A stretch of 64,000 nucleotides of DNA from Calditrichia bacterium (GCA_026983775.1 JALSTK010000011.1:27768-91767), one strand, 5' to 3'. Counted from the first letter of the stretch, positions 17,301 to 26,840 are shown. Notes: generated by a model from the letters alone, not told the origin. Translations and numbers: made by a program.

Positions 17301-20294
17301 AGCACGATAATTGGTTTTTCCGGTGACCGAAACAGGAATTTCTTCGATTTGCATAAAGATTGCAGGAATCATATAATCCGGTAATTCCTGTTTTAGAAAG
17401 AGGCGTAATTCGGCCGCAGGAACAGGGTTTTTGTCCCGGGTGACATAATAGGCGACTAATTTCCGATCACCGGGCCTATCTTCACGGGCCATCAGTACTG
17501 CGTCACGAATGGCTTTATGCTTACGCAAAAGAGCTTCGATCTCTCCTAATTCGATTCGAAATCCGCGAATTTTGACCTGTTGATCGATTCTACCTAAATA
17601 TTCAATTTGACCCTCCGCAAGAAAACGAACCAGATCTCCGGTGCGGTACATCTTTCCCTGTTTACTGAAAGGATTGTCCAAAAATTTTTCTTTGGTTAAA
17701 TCCGGTCTGTTGAGGTATCCCCGGGCAACACCGGCGCCGCCGATCACTAATTCTCCGGGAACGCCGATCGGTACCGGGTTTAAAAGTCGATCCAGCACAT
17801 AAACCCGGGCGTTGGCTATGGGTTTGCCGATCGGTACTTCACGGGAGAAGGGCTGTGGACCAGTGTCCGGCGGCAACTCCCAATAGGTAGCCACCACGGT
17901 AGTTTCGGTTGGACCGTATGTATTAAGCAAACGGATGCGTTTGCCGAATTTTTTCTGCCACCACAGGACACGCTCCGGAATGGCCCGTTCCCCCCCGATA
18001 ATGATCAAACGTAGATTTGCCGGTAACTGTAGAGTATTACGATGAATTTCATCGGCTAATTGGTGCCAGTAAGCGGTTGGAAGGTCCAGAACAGTCAGGC
18101 CGAATCGATGTGCGCTTTCGAAAAAAGTACGGGCCGAACTGATCATGGCGTCATTGCGTAAAACCAGAGTGGCGCCACTGATTAAGGTGGGATAAATTTC
18201 TTCGCCGGCCGCATCAAAACTGATGGAGGCAAATTGAAGGACCCGATCTTTTGCAGACAAAGCGAACAAGTCTCTGGCAAATAAAATATAGTTGACCAGA
18301 TTACGGTGTTCTACCAGAACCCCTTTCGGTTTACCTGTGGAACCCGAAGTATATATAATATAGGCGATCGAACCGGGGTCTATCTGCAAATCCGGATTAG
18401 ACCCGTCTTCCGTTGTGATTTGATCGCTCTCTCTGTCAAGAACGATGACGGACCCGGAATATGTTGTAAATCGATCGGCCAATGATCTTTGGGTAAGGAT
18501 GAAAGCAGCTCCGGTATCCTCCAGCATAAAACGGATTCGATCTTCCGGATAGGTCGGTTCGATCGGTAAATAAGAGGCTCCGGCTTTAAGAATAGCCAGC
18601 ATGGCGATGATCATTTCTGCAGACCGTTCCAGGCAAATTCCAATGACTTGTTCCTTTTTTAAACCCTGTTTAATCAGGTAATGGGCCAGGCGATTGGACC
18701 TTCGATTCAATTCGGCATAAGTTATTTGGGCACTGATCCCTTCTGTAGGGTCGGTTGCAGGGATATGTACAGCCTCTTTATCGGGAGTTTTCCGAACCTG
18801 TTCTTCGAACAGATGATGAATGGTCGTATCGGGATAAGTGATATCGGTTTGATTCCATTGATAGACTATTTGTTCTTTTTCTTTGTCTTGTAAAATAGGA
18901 TAACTCAAGATGGGCCGTTTGGGATCGGCGGCAATATGCTCCAGCAGAGTCTTAAAATGAACAATCATACGCTCGATGGTGTTCTGTTGGAAAAGGTCCG
19001 TATTAAAGCCGAAGGAACCGCTTATTTCATCATTACGCTCTTCCATGGACAGCGTTAAATCGAATTTAACGGAATCCGATTCTATGGGTAGCGCTTCAAT
19101 CTTGATATCCGATAATTCGATTTCCTTAGATGGGATATTTTGTAAAGAGAATAACACATTAAACAGAGGCGGTGAACTTAAATCCCGGTCCGGCTGTATA
19201 ATTTCCACCAGCTTCTCATAAGGTAAATCCTGGTGGGCATAGGCCCCTAAAGTAACTTCCTTTACTTTTCGCAACAATACCAGGAAATCGGGATCCCCGG
19301 ACAAATCGTTGCGTAGAATGAGGGTATTGACAAAAAAGCCGATCAGATTTTCGGTCTCTGCAAAATTACGGTTGGCGATTACAGTGCCTACACTGATATC
19401 ATCCTGTCCCGAGTAGCGGTACAACAATGTTTGAAAGGCAGCCAGTAAAACCATGAACAAAGTAGCCTCGTTCTCATGAGCGATTTTTTTCAATTGGACA
19501 CTGCTCTTTCTTGACAGCCTGAAAGAGAGGTGCTTCCCGGCAAAGGTTTGATGCAGCGGTCTGGGTTTGTCATAAGGGAGCTGAATGATCGGTGGAACAT
19601 CACCTAAACGTTCTTTCCAGTATGTTAGTTGTCTGTCCAACTCCTTGCCGCGCAAAAAATCATTTTGCCATTTGGAATAATCGGCATACTGAATCTTCAG
19701 GACCGGTAGGGGGGAGGGCTTCCCTCTTCTGAAACTATCATACAGGGCGGCTATCTCTCTGGTAAAAATTCCCATCGACCATCCGTCAGAGATGATATGA
19801 TGCATCGTTAAAAGCACAACATGATCCTCTTCACCGGCTTTGAGGATTTTTATTCTCAGCAAGGGACCCTTTTTTAAATCAAAAGCTATCCGGGCTTCTT
19901 TATCGGCAAATTCACGGATTTTATACTCTTTTTCACTTTCCGGTAATGCACTTATATCAATAATTGGAAAATCGAGGCTTAAGTCTTTTAGAATCACCTG
20001 AAAGGGTTGCGTGTGCACGATGGTAAATATGGTACGCAGGATTTCATGGCGCTTAATAATTTCATGAATACTTTTTTTAAGAGCATCCATATGCAGTTTA
20101 CCGATGATGCGGATGGCACTGGGCAGATTGTAAATAGCGCCGTCCGATTCAAACTGATTCAGAAACCAGAGACGTTGTTGGGCGAAAGAAAGAGGAAAAA
20201 CGCCGAACTTTTTACCCTCTTTTAATAATTTTCCTTCCAGTTCAGCTCGTTTTTCAGGAGTAAGAGATTGAAGCAAAGAGATAATATCAGCCAT
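11346..20294 (-). CDS. Non-ribosomal peptide synthetase, C-A-PCP-sulfotransferase-C-A-PCP-E
   Basis: 2982 residues. The ATG directly abuts the TAA of the upstream synthetase, and GGAGAGGAA lies within that gene's end. An N-terminal docking helix (LTPEKRAELEGKLL) leads to an LCL C domain (MHHIISDGWS). A1 has code DAEDIGTVVK, with two acidic pocket residues and no assignment I trust. PCP1 is EIGGDSLKAA. The sulfotransferase-like domain (about 1135-1425) has the PAPS loop SAPRSGSTLL and the 3'-phosphate motif VRHPAAMIQSYLDS. C2 (from about 1450) is LCL type. A2 has code DAQDLGMVDK, 9/10 to the Gln code DAQDLGVVDK. PCP2 (GGDSILSIQ) has the GGDS form usual before E. The E domain (about 2495-2960) is intact: HHLVTDGVSW, EGHGRE, FNYLGQFD. 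Predicted output is residue X then D-Gln, X passing an ST domain. The C-terminal tail is basic, unlike its paralogues. Confidence 0.97.
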   Translation of the reverse strand: MADIISLLQSLTPEKRAELEGKLLKEGKKFGVFPLSFAQQRLWFLNQFESDGAIYNLPSAIRIIGKLHMDALKKSIHEIIKRHEILRTIFTIVHTQPFQVILKDLSLDFPIIDISALPESEKEYKIREFADKEARIAFDLKKGPLLRIKILKAGEEDHVVLLTMHHIISDGWSMGIFTREIAALYDSFRRGKPSPLPVLKIQYADYSKWQNDFLRGKELDRQLTYWKERLGDVPPIIQLPYDKPRPLHQTFAGKHLSFRLSRKSSVQLKKIAHENEATLFMVLLAAFQTLLYRYSGQDDISVGTVIANRNFAETENLIGFFVNTLILRNDLSGDPDFLVLLRKVKEVTLGAYAHQDLPYEKLVEIIQPDRDLSSPPLFNVLFSLQNIPSKEIELSDIKIEALPIESDSVKFDLTLSMEERNDEISGSFGFNTDLFQQNTIERMIVHFKTLLEHIAADPKRPILSYPILQDKEKEQIVYQWNQTDITYPDTTIHHLFEEQVRKTPDKEAVHIPATDPTEGISAQITYAELNRRSNRLAHYLIKQGLKKEQVIGICLERSAEMIIAMLAILKAGASYLPIEPTYPEDRIRFMLEDTGAAFILTQRSLADRFTTYSGSVIVLDRESDQITTEDGSNPDLQIDPGSIAYIIYTSGSTGKPKGVLVEHRNLVNYILFARDLFALSAKDRVLQFASISFDAAGEEIYPTLISGATLVLRNDAMISSARTFFESAHRFGLTVLDLPTAYWHQLADEIHRNTLQLPANLRLIIIGGERAIPERVLWWQKKFGKRIRLLNTYGPTETTVVATYWELPPDTGPQPFSREVPIGKPIANARVYVLDRLLNPVPIGVPGELVIGGAGVARGYLNRPDLTKEKFLDNPFSKQGKMYRTGDLVRFLAEGQIEYLGRIDQQVKIRGFRIELGEIEALLRKHKAIRDAVLMAREDRPGDRKLVAYYVTRDKNPVPAAELRLFLKQELPDYMIPAIFMQIEEIPVSVTGKTNYRALPRPGSERPELEKKYVAPRNGLEKYLADLLQDVLKIDKIGVHDNFFEIGGDSLKAAIFINNLQQELKEILYVVILFDNQTIDELARYLSETYPETIEKKFGITVTRKSKTSSEENISHLSAKRIEEARTILSRKTDDLFAEKDFLDRIERKIPRAIFILSAPRSGSTLLRVMLAGNKKLFSPPELALLNFRTMLERKKQFEGRDSGWMEGLHRAVMEIKNCSFDEAKKIIASYERENFTTQEMYGELQQWIGDRIIVDKTTTYATDLNFLNRAETYFESPFYVQIVRHPAAMIQSYLDSNLDQVFGSKLPFPVREKAELFWLINNSNIETFFKQIPEQRRITIRYEDLVREPQQTMRSFCEKADIPFDPDMLEPYKGKKMRDGVHKESRMVGDPRFNQHKGIDPSIAEKWQTLPAKDSLYLDTFLLADKYHYDVHPSDRPVFPAYPVRFPSYLDLPLSFAQQRLWFLDQMEPGSPFYNIPSAVRMKGRLDIGALKNSLIKIMERHENLRASFYTQEGRARMRIAPIARLNLPVSDLRHLSDPNREEEIKRRVIEEARKPFHLDQGPLLRTSLLHVADDEYIFLLTMHHIISDGWSTSVFIREIVAFYNAFTQNRPIELPPLKIQYADFARWQIHWLSGNNLREQITFWKKQLEGAPPSLNLPTDRPRPAVQTFNGARIHFDLNKTLSDRIKAIAQEEKATLFMTLLAAYTILLYRYSGQDDILVGTPIANRNRKEIEPLIGFFVNTLVMRTDLSGRPSFNELINRVQKTVLEAFSHQDLPFEKLVDTLNIKRDVSRTPLFQTMFTLQNIPKAEINLADLKLEQIVPENPTAKFDLTLEMAELHDGHLGGVFEFNTDLFDHSTIERIIGHLKNILTIISENPQNTVDTIPLLSADERELILYGFNENNPLTYSKNALLHQIFERQAEQNPSHPALVLKGKELSFEELNKRANRLAHYLISKGVGPEKFVGILLDRSFDMITAILAVLKAGAAYLPLDPGYPEERLQYMLDDTQADTIITKQTFLKELGTLVPHIIDIEVQRSLISDEPANNPNINIKPTNPAYIIYTSGSTGRPKGVLIEHRSPLNLAVNLQKSIYEKYGKIKRRISLNAPISFDASVQQLVMLFQGHTLVLIPQEIRYDSKLLLNYIRQQRIEVLDCVPSQLKMLIREGLFDEDKWAPSDILPGGEAIDLALWDQLQKNKKVHFYNMYGPTECTVDSTICPVSDYPHQPVIGRPIPNVRFYVLDIHLNPVSIGVPGELHIAGDGLARGYLNHPELTAEKFIPDPFSKIRGARMYKTGDLVSYHPDGSLKFIGRVDFQVKLRGFRIELGEIETQLREHTNIKDAVVVVRSDDGQEERLIAYLLTDNQQTLPVNKLRSFLKGRLPEYMIPSVFVTLQSFPLLANGKINRKALPKPKIDRSGLETEYQKADTENEKILVKIWKEVLGLDKIGVHDNFFELGGDSILSIQVISRARQHGLQITPVDIFKHQTIAELAPVTSSAPVIEAEQGLVTGTIPLTPIQKYFFEKNLPVKDHWNQSLIFETTETFNEETLKETIRRLLAHHDALRHRFYMENGVWIQEAMNIPEELPFVSFDLSAQEAKKQIAFISEKAESLQKSLNLTQGALLRIAYFKRGTEQNDVILIIIHHLVTDGVSWRILLEDLQHIYRQLQQGLEVNLPPKTTAFKQWATQLTNYAENNQLLSEKEFWLSLAKKPIHKLPLDFPEGENTEDSAQAVSTFLDEDLTRALLQDVPAVYNTQINDILLSALIQAYAHWSGKRSLLIHLEGHGREPLFDNLDLSRTIGWFTALYPVYLALGNTHRPGDVIKSIKEQLRKIPNKGIGYGILRYLNKDISFKEQLSKLDEVSISFNYLGQFDQALPKESIFRPADISKGRERSAQNRRSSILDISASIMGNKLHLFFGFSLNQFKKQSIQAFADTYRQELNLLIKHCQNPEAGGHTASDFDLAKLDRKKLDKVMSQLKKGRKI
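16020..16892 (-). other. Embedded sulfotransferase domain, copy 3
   Basis: About 290 residues between PCP1 and C2 of the synthetase at 20294-11346. SAPRSGSTLL near residue 1155 is a 5'-phosphosulfate-binding loop, and VRHPAAMIQSYLDS near 1283 a 3'-phosphate-binding motif. LFSPPELALLNF, VDKTTTYATD and MVGDPRF..HK.IDP...KW resemble, from memory, the ST of CurM and cyanobacterial Ols proteins. All motif positions look intact, so I expect activity on a carrier-bound substrate. Boundaries are approximate. Confidence 0.85.
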
Positions 20295-23200
20295 TTATTC
20301 CTCTCCTTCGGAATCCGAAGAGTCATTTATTTCGAGTAAGAGGTCTTCCAGACCTTTTTCACCGCGTTCGATATGTTCGATCCCGGGTGCGGATTCATCG
20401 ATTCGTTTTACATCGGGCCCGAGAATAATTTCTGCAATTCCGGACACCGTAGGTGACTCGAACAGCTTTTGTAAGGGTATTTCCACTTTAAAGGTTTTAC
20501 GAATATGAGAAACAAACTGCGTAGCCAGCAAAGAATGCCCGCCTAATTCAAAAAAGTTATCATATATTCCGACCTTTTTCAAATCCAATAATTCGGCGAC
20601 TATAGCGGTCAATTTCTTCTCCGTGTCGTTGCGCGGCGCCACATATTCATTTTCCAGCATATCACGGGATTGCTCCGGAAGGGGTAAGGCTTTACGGTCT
20701 ACTTTACCGCTGGGCGAGAGCGGCATGGATTCCAGATGTACATAAAGAGCCGGAATCATATATTCCGGTAGCTGCTTCTTAAGGTATTTTTTTAAAGAAC
20801 TTACGGGTAAGGATCGTCCCTCTTCCGTCACGTAATATGCGACTAATCGTAACTGGCCGGGACTATCTTCACGAGCCAGCACGGCTACATCGCGGATTTT
20901 TTCATGACCGGTAAGAACCGTCTCAATTTCGCCCAATTCGATTCGGAAACCCCGTACTTTCACCTGAAGATCGATCCGGCCTAAAAATTCCATATTCCCA
21001 TCCCTCCGCCAGCGCACCAGGTCTCCGCTGCGGTACAATCGGCTGCCGGGTATCTTTGAAAACGGATTGGGAATAAATTTTTCAGCAGTCAGTTCCGGCC
21101 GGTTTAAATATCCTCGTGCCAGGCCGATACCGCCGATACAGAGTTCGCCCGGCACATTGAGGGCCGTAGGTTGCAGGTTCCTATCCATAACGTAGAGTTC
21201 GAAATTATCGATGGGTTTGCCTATGGGAGGTTCCGTAACATCATCCGGATGGGCTTCGTACATAGAAGCACAAACGGTGGTCTCCGTGGGCCCGTAGGCA
21301 TTGACGAACTGACGCTCTTTTCCCCAGCGTCGCACCAGATCGGTGGTACATTTCTCACCTGCGGTCACGATTGTTCTTAATTCAGGTAGTTCGCTTTGCG
21401 GCAAGACGGCCAATACGGAAGGGGGCAGAGTAACTGTTGTGATTCGCCGGGACTTCAATACCTCAACTAAATCCTGACCGGAGGACAGCTTTTCCTGTTC
21501 TGCTAAAACCAATGTGGCTCCGTTTAACAAGGCCATTACGGTTTCCCAAACGGAGGCATCGAAACTGAGCGAAGCGAACTGTAAGATTCGGCTCTGCTCC
21601 GAAATCTGAAAAGCTCTCTGCTGGGCCCGGGCTAAATTGACCAATCCCTGATGACACAGCATGGTACCCTTGGGTTTGCCGGTGGAACCGGAAGTATAAA
21701 TCACATAGGCCAGATTATCGGCATCGATCGATAGCGGAGGATTTTCCGGACTTCGGACCGATATTTGTCCATCATCCCGATCTACCAAGATAAGCGCCAC
21801 GCCATCGACCGGGATATTTCGGGATATCTCTTCGTTGGTAATCAGAAACTTCAGATGCGAGTCTTGCAGCATGTATTGGATTCGCTCGGGAGGGTATCCG
21901 GGATCAATGGAAAGAAAAGCACCGCCCGCCTTAAGAATACCTAGAATAGCGATGGGAATATCTAGAGAGCGGGGCAGACTGATGCCTACGATTTCATCCT
22001 TTTGCAAGCCGCTCTCGATTAAATAATGGGCCAGTTGATTGGCTCTTACATTGAGTTGTTCGTAAGAAAGGCGGGTCTGATCAAATTGACCGGCCGGATT
22101 TTCGGGATGGTCTCTTACCATCCGTTCAAAAAGTTCCGTTACCGTGTGCTGAGCCGGAAAAGGGGTTGAGGTACGATTCCAAATATCAAATAAATTTTCT
22201 TTCTCTTCTTTGGTCAAAAAATCGAGTCGACTGATAGATTGCTTGGGATCCAATACTATTTGTTGCAGGATATTGAAGTAATGCTGTTTCATACGTTCGA
22301 TCGTGTCCGGTTCAAATAGATCCGTATTGTATTCAAAATAACATGCAATGCCGTTCTCGGTTTCAGCAGCGTTCAGGGTCAAATCGTATTTGGAAATTCG
22401 ATTCTCAGTTTTAAAAGGTTCAAGTGATAAATCGGGCAATTGAAGTCTGTCGATCTCCATATTTTGCAGAATAAAGGCCACCTGAAACAGCGGAGAGTGG
22501 CTCATATCCCGTTCGGGCTGTAAAGCTTCTACCAATTGTTCAAACGGTAAATCCTGGTATGCATAGGCCTGCAAAGTGGTTTCGCGCACCTGTTTTAACA
22601 AAGACCTGAAATCATTTACGGTAGAAAAATCGGCTTTTAAAACCAGCGTATTCACAAAGAAACCTATAAGCGGCTCGGTTTCGGAAAGGGTGCGATTGGC
22701 AATCGGTGAACCGACCAGAATGGCATCCTGTCCGCTGTAACGGTGCATCAGGGTTTGAAATGCGGCCAGGAGTGTCATAAACAGAGTTGCCCCTTGCCTT
22801 TGGCTAAACCGCTTTATTTGTTCGGATAGTTCGGCAGGTAAAGTTGCTTCTATCGTATGCCCGTTAAAGGTCTGGAGGGCCGGGCGGGGATGATCGGCAG
22901 GCAACTCCAAAACCGGAGGGTTTTGTCCGATGAGTTCTTTCCAAAACGTGATTTGATTTCTAAGTATTTCACCTTGCAGATAGTTGCGTTGCCAAACGGC
23001 ATAATCGGCATATTGCACGGGCAGATCGGGTAAGGAAGGAGCTTCCTCTCTGAGAAGAGCGGGATAGAGGGATGCCAGTTCCTTTACTAAAATTCCCATG
23101 GACCAACCGTCTGCTACAATGTGATGTAAGGTGAATAGAAGTACATAATCCTGATCGGCCAATTGAATCAGTCGGCCGCGGAACAAGGGGCCGGAAGCCA

Positions 23201-26200
23201 GATCGAATGGAGCGGCGGCTTCTTGCATAGCCAATTCCCGGGCCCGGGCTTCGGCCTCAGAGATTGAAAGATGACTTAAATTGATTTCCGGTAAATCTAC
23301 AGCCATACTTGTCTGAATGATCTGCACAGGTTGACCCTCTTTCTCGCTGAAGGTCGTACGTAAAACCTCATGACGCTCCACAATTTTTTGTATCGAATGT
23401 TTTAAAATAGTTGTGTTTAGCTTACCCCTGAGACGGAAAACGGTCGGGATATTGTAGCCGGCTTTACCCGGCGCCAACTGATCGAGGAACCAGAGACGCT
23501 GCTGGGCAAAAGAGAGGGGTATGTCTCCTTCTCTCGCTATCGGTTCGATAGGCGGCGCGATCAGGGTATCGTCTTTTAAACGCGCTTGTTCTATCTGTAA
23601 AGCCAGTTGGCTTATGGTCGGCTCGGCGAAGAAATCGCGCAGAGATATTTCCACTTCAAAGGCATTGCGGATACGCGACATCAACTGCGTGGCCATTAGC
23701 GAATGCCCGCCCAGTTCAAAAAAATTATCGCTGATGCCCACTTTATCTACCTTCAGGATTTGCTGATAGATACCGGTCAGCAAATCTTCCGTTTGGTTAC
23801 GCGGCGCCACATATTCGCGCTGTACCATTTCGCCCGTATCAGGAGCAGGCAGAGTGCGCCGGTCCACCTTGCCGCTGGGGGTTAAGGGGAAGTTTTCCAT
23901 AGCCACAAATACGGATGGAACCATATAGTCGGGCAGTCTTTCTTTGAGAAAACGCACCAGCTCCGGGGTATCCGGTTCAGCCGCTTCGGCGTAAACAAAA
24001 TAAGCGGCCAGTAAAGTTTCGCCGTCTCGCGGAGTGTGAGCGGTTACCACCGCATCGCTTATTTGAGGATGAGAAGCCAGAACATTTTCGACTTCGCCCA
24101 ATTCAATGCGGAACCCGCGTATTTTGACCTGAAAATCGATGCGTCCCAGAAATTCCAGATTCCCGTCGGGCAGCCAGCGCACCAGATCGCCGGTTTTGTA
24201 CATACGGCTGCTCTCGCCGTTAAACGGGTTGGGGATGAATTTTTCCGCGGTCAATTCAGGCCGATTTAAATAACCGCGGGCTAACCCTACGCCGGCAATG
24301 TGCAGTTCGCCCGGTACGCCGATCGGCTGGACACGCAGTTTCTGATCCAAAACGTAAAGTTGAATATTTTCTATGGGCGGTCCAATGGGGATGTTGGACG
24401 GCAGAGCTTGTCCCTTTTCAATGGAAAACATGGCCGCGGCCACAGTGGATTCCGTAGGGCCGTACCCATTGACAAACTCGCGTTGGCGAGACCAGCGCTG
24501 CGCCGTTTCCACGGAACATGCCTCTCCCGCCGAACCGGCTACTTCCAGATCGGGCAAATCCTTATCATCCAGAATAGCCAAAACCGAGGGAGGTAAAATA
24601 AAATGGCTGATTTTTTCCCGGCGCAATTTATCGATAAGTTTATCCTGCGATAAGATATCTTCGTAACGTATCAGGTGCAAAGAAGCTCCGTGCAGCAAAG
24701 CGCCGAAAATTTCCGCTATGGAAGCGTCGAAGCCGATGGAAGCGAATTGTAAAATCCGCTTACCTGCTGAAAATTTAAAGGTTTTGCTGATCACAGAGGC
24801 CATATTGACCGCGCCGCGGTGCTGCAGCAATGTGCCCTTGGGTTTGCCGGTGGAACCGGAGGTGTAAATAATATAAGCCAGATTCTCGGGCAGAACGGAT
24901 GTGTCCGGCGGCTGCGTCTTTTGATCGGCGATTTCTTCCGCCTTGTCTTCCCATACGATAGAGCTATCCTGAAAATCTTTAAGATTCTCTATCAATTCCT
25001 TTTGGGTAATAATAAAACGAGCGCCGCTGTCTTGCAAAATAAGACGGATGCGTTCGGGCGGATAGATGCGGTCGATGGGTACGAAGGCTCCTCCGGCTTT
25101 CATAACGGCGAACTCGGCGATTATTATTTCCGGCGAACGGTCCAGATACACCGCTACAAGGTCTTCACGTTTCAGCCCCTTTTTCACCAGGTAGTTGGCC
25201 AGTTGGTTGATGCGTTTGTCCAGCTCACTATAGGTCAAAATTTGATCGTAAAACTGCAGAGCCGTTTGGTTTCCATATTGTTTGATCTGTTGCTCAAAAA
25301 TTTGATGTATCGTAGCATTGTCGGGGAAGTCGGTTTCCGTACGATTCCATTCGTCGGTTACCAATTGGAATTCATCATCGGGAATGAGAGACAGGTGACC
25401 GAGCGGCTGCTGCGGATCGGCGGCAATCTGTTCGGCCAGCAATTGTAAATGCTTGAGCGTACGCCGAATGGTGGCTTCCGTGAACAGCTTATTTTGATAA
25501 GCGATTTCCAGCACCAGACGCTCGCCTGAAGCCGCCACAAAAGTAAGGGGATAATTAGTACGTTCAAAAGCCTGCATTTCCATAAATTTGAGGCTGGATT
25601 TCTGTTCCTTCATGGACTTATCCACCGGATAGTTCTCAAAAACAACGATGGATTCGAAGAGCGGAGCAGCGGCCGGCAGCTCACTCCAGCGTTGAATCTC
25701 TGCCAGCGACGTATATTCATATTCGCGTTGGGCTACAGCGTCATTTTGCAATCTTTTAAGCAGTTCCAGTACGGGTCTTTCATCCTCTACCAGAGCCCGC
25801 ACGGGCAGAGTATTGATAAACAAACCGGGCATGGTTTCCACTCCGGGCAGCTCGGGCGGACGGCCGGAAACCGTAGCGCCGAATACAACCTCTTCTTCAC
25901 CGCTGTACCGGCAGAGCAGGATACTCCACAACCCCTGCACCACGGTATTCACGGTTAATTGATTGCTGCGTGCCATGTCCTGCAACCGTTTGCTTACTTC
26001 CACCGACAGCTCGATTTTTATTTTGGGATAGGTGTTCTCCGCTTTGTCCGGCATAGCCAGGTTTTTTATTACCAGGGGTGTGGGCGCGGAAAAACCCTGA
26101 AGATACTTCCGCCAGAAGGCCTCGGCTTTGGCCATATCCTGCTTTTGCAGCCAAAGAATGTAATCGCGATAAGGACGGTTGCGCGGGAGCTCCAGCTCCC

Positions 26201-26717
26201 GGCCCTGAAAATACATTTCGTAAAAGGTGAAAACTTCTTTCAAGATAATAGGCAGCGACCAGCCGTCCAAAAGGATATGATGATTGCTCCAAATAATCTG
26301 CCAGATATTGTTTTCCAATTGAATGGCGTTAAGGCGCAGCAGCGGTGCTTTGTTGAGGGAAAATCCTTTTTTACGGTCCTGATTTAAAAATTCTTGCAGC
26401 ATGGCTTTTTGCCGGGTTGGGTCATGTTCCCGCCAGTCGAGAAAAGTGAGCGGGATCTCCACGGTTTTGTGCACCACCTGTAGTTGCTTTTCCAGTTTTT
26501 TATAGACAAATGAAGTTCGCAAAATGAGATTGCGTTCGATGACTTTAGTCACGGCGCGCTTAAAGGCCTGCCTGTCCAGTTCTCCCTTGAGTTTAAAGGA
26601 AGTTTGCTCAAAATACAGGCCGGAAGCCGGGTCGTAGATGCTGTGGAACAACATACCCTGCTGCATGGGCGACAGTGGATATACCGCTTCTATATTTTTA
26701 TTTTTGCGTTGGCCCAT
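20295..26717 (-). CDS. Non-ribosomal peptide synthetase, C(D-acceptor type)-A-PCP-C-A-PCP
   Basis: 2140 residues. AAGGAT eight bases before the ATG is a good ribosome site. The first C domain starts with YPLSPMQQGMLFH and has NHHILLDGWS; this fits the E domain ending the upstream synthetase, so it probably accepts a D-residue. A1 (about 475-970) has code DAAIGAGVAK, which I cannot assign. PCP1 is GGHSLMATQ near 1003. C2 (from about 1066) is LCL (LHHIVADGWS). A2 (about 1530-2020) has code DAWTVAAVCK, a Phe-type pocket. PCP2 is GGHSLLATQ near 2057. No E domain, so the second residue stays L, and the next protein begins with an LCL domain as expected. The tail is acidic (EINDSSDSEGEE) against a basic N-terminal helix on the next protein. 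It is the paralogue of 9208-2810, with the same order and the same Phe-like second module. Confidence 0.97.
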   Translation of the reverse strand: MGQRKNKNIEAVYPLSPMQQGMLFHSIYDPASGLYFEQTSFKLKGELDRQAFKRAVTKVIERNLILRTSFVYKKLEKQLQVVHKTVEIPLTFLDWREHDPTRQKAMLQEFLNQDRKKGFSLNKAPLLRLNAIQLENNIWQIIWSNHHILLDGWSLPIILKEVFTFYEMYFQGRELELPRNRPYRDYILWLQKQDMAKAEAFWRKYLQGFSAPTPLVIKNLAMPDKAENTYPKIKIELSVEVSKRLQDMARSNQLTVNTVVQGLWSILLCRYSGEEEVVFGATVSGRPPELPGVETMPGLFINTLPVRALVEDERPVLELLKRLQNDAVAQREYEYTSLAEIQRWSELPAAAPLFESIVVFENYPVDKSMKEQKSSLKFMEMQAFERTNYPLTFVAASGERLVLEIAYQNKLFTEATIRRTLKHLQLLAEQIAADPQQPLGHLSLIPDDEFQLVTDEWNRTETDFPDNATIHQIFEQQIKQYGNQTALQFYDQILTYSELDKRINQLANYLVKKGLKREDLVAVYLDRSPEIIIAEFAVMKAGGAFVPIDRIYPPERIRLILQDSGARFIITQKELIENLKDFQDSSIVWEDKAEEIADQKTQPPDTSVLPENLAYIIYTSGSTGKPKGTLLQHRGAVNMASVISKTFKFSAGKRILQFASIGFDASIAEIFGALLHGASLHLIRYEDILSQDKLIDKLRREKISHFILPPSVLAILDDKDLPDLEVAGSAGEACSVETAQRWSRQREFVNGYGPTESTVAAAMFSIEKGQALPSNIPIGPPIENIQLYVLDQKLRVQPIGVPGELHIAGVGLARGYLNRPELTAEKFIPNPFNGESSRMYKTGDLVRWLPDGNLEFLGRIDFQVKIRGFRIELGEVENVLASHPQISDAVVTAHTPRDGETLLAAYFVYAEAAEPDTPELVRFLKERLPDYMVPSVFVAMENFPLTPSGKVDRRTLPAPDTGEMVQREYVAPRNQTEDLLTGIYQQILKVDKVGISDNFFELGGHSLMATQLMSRIRNAFEVEISLRDFFAEPTISQLALQIEQARLKDDTLIAPPIEPIAREGDIPLSFAQQRLWFLDQLAPGKAGYNIPTVFRLRGKLNTTILKHSIQKIVERHEVLRTTFSEKEGQPVQIIQTSMAVDLPEINLSHLSISEAEARARELAMQEAAAPFDLASGPLFRGRLIQLADQDYVLLFTLHHIVADGWSMGILVKELASLYPALLREEAPSLPDLPVQYADYAVWQRNYLQGEILRNQITFWKELIGQNPPVLELPADHPRPALQTFNGHTIEATLPAELSEQIKRFSQRQGATLFMTLLAAFQTLMHRYSGQDAILVGSPIANRTLSETEPLIGFFVNTLVLKADFSTVNDFRSLLKQVRETTLQAYAYQDLPFEQLVEALQPERDMSHSPLFQVAFILQNMEIDRLQLPDLSLEPFKTENRISKYDLTLNAAETENGIACYFEYNTDLFEPDTIERMKQHYFNILQQIVLDPKQSISRLDFLTKEEKENLFDIWNRTSTPFPAQHTVTELFERMVRDHPENPAGQFDQTRLSYEQLNVRANQLAHYLIESGLQKDEIVGISLPRSLDIPIAILGILKAGGAFLSIDPGYPPERIQYMLQDSHLKFLITNEEISRNIPVDGVALILVDRDDGQISVRSPENPPLSIDADNLAYVIYTSGSTGKPKGTMLCHQGLVNLARAQQRAFQISEQSRILQFASLSFDASVWETVMALLNGATLVLAEQEKLSSGQDLVEVLKSRRITTVTLPPSVLAVLPQSELPELRTIVTAGEKCTTDLVRRWGKERQFVNAYGPTETTVCASMYEAHPDDVTEPPIGKPIDNFELYVMDRNLQPTALNVPGELCIGGIGLARGYLNRPELTAEKFIPNPFSKIPGSRLYRSGDLVRWRRDGNMEFLGRIDLQVKVRGFRIELGEIETVLTGHEKIRDVAVLAREDSPGQLRLVAYYVTEEGRSLPVSSLKKYLKKQLPEYMIPALYVHLESMPLSPSGKVDRKALPLPEQSRDMLENEYVAPRNDTEKKLTAIVAELLDLKKVGIYDNFFELGGHSLLATQFVSHIRKTFKVEIPLQKLFESPTVSGIAEIILGPDVKRIDESAPGIEHIERGEKGLEDLLLEINDSSDSEGEE

Positions 26718-26749
26718 TCATTATCCTTATGATTATCCCAATTGAATTT

Positions 26750-26778
26750 ATTATATCAAGCAAAACATTAAGTTACAA
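26750..26778 (-). promoter_or_regulatory. Putative sigma70-like promoter before the synthetase at 26717
   Basis: On the minus strand TTGTAA (26778-26773) is followed after 17 bases by TATAAT (26755-26750), about 33 bases before the ATG at 26717. It lies in the 123-base gap 26718-26840, which is AT-rich and otherwise holds only the ribosome site. Four of six and six of six consensus bases match. Sigma70-like use in this organism is assumed, and AT-rich DNA gives chance matches. Confidence 0.35.
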
Positions 26779-26840
26779 AATTTTAACATCAAATTACTGT
26801 GACAAATTGCTATTTTTCCGACAAAAAATATCTTATAAGT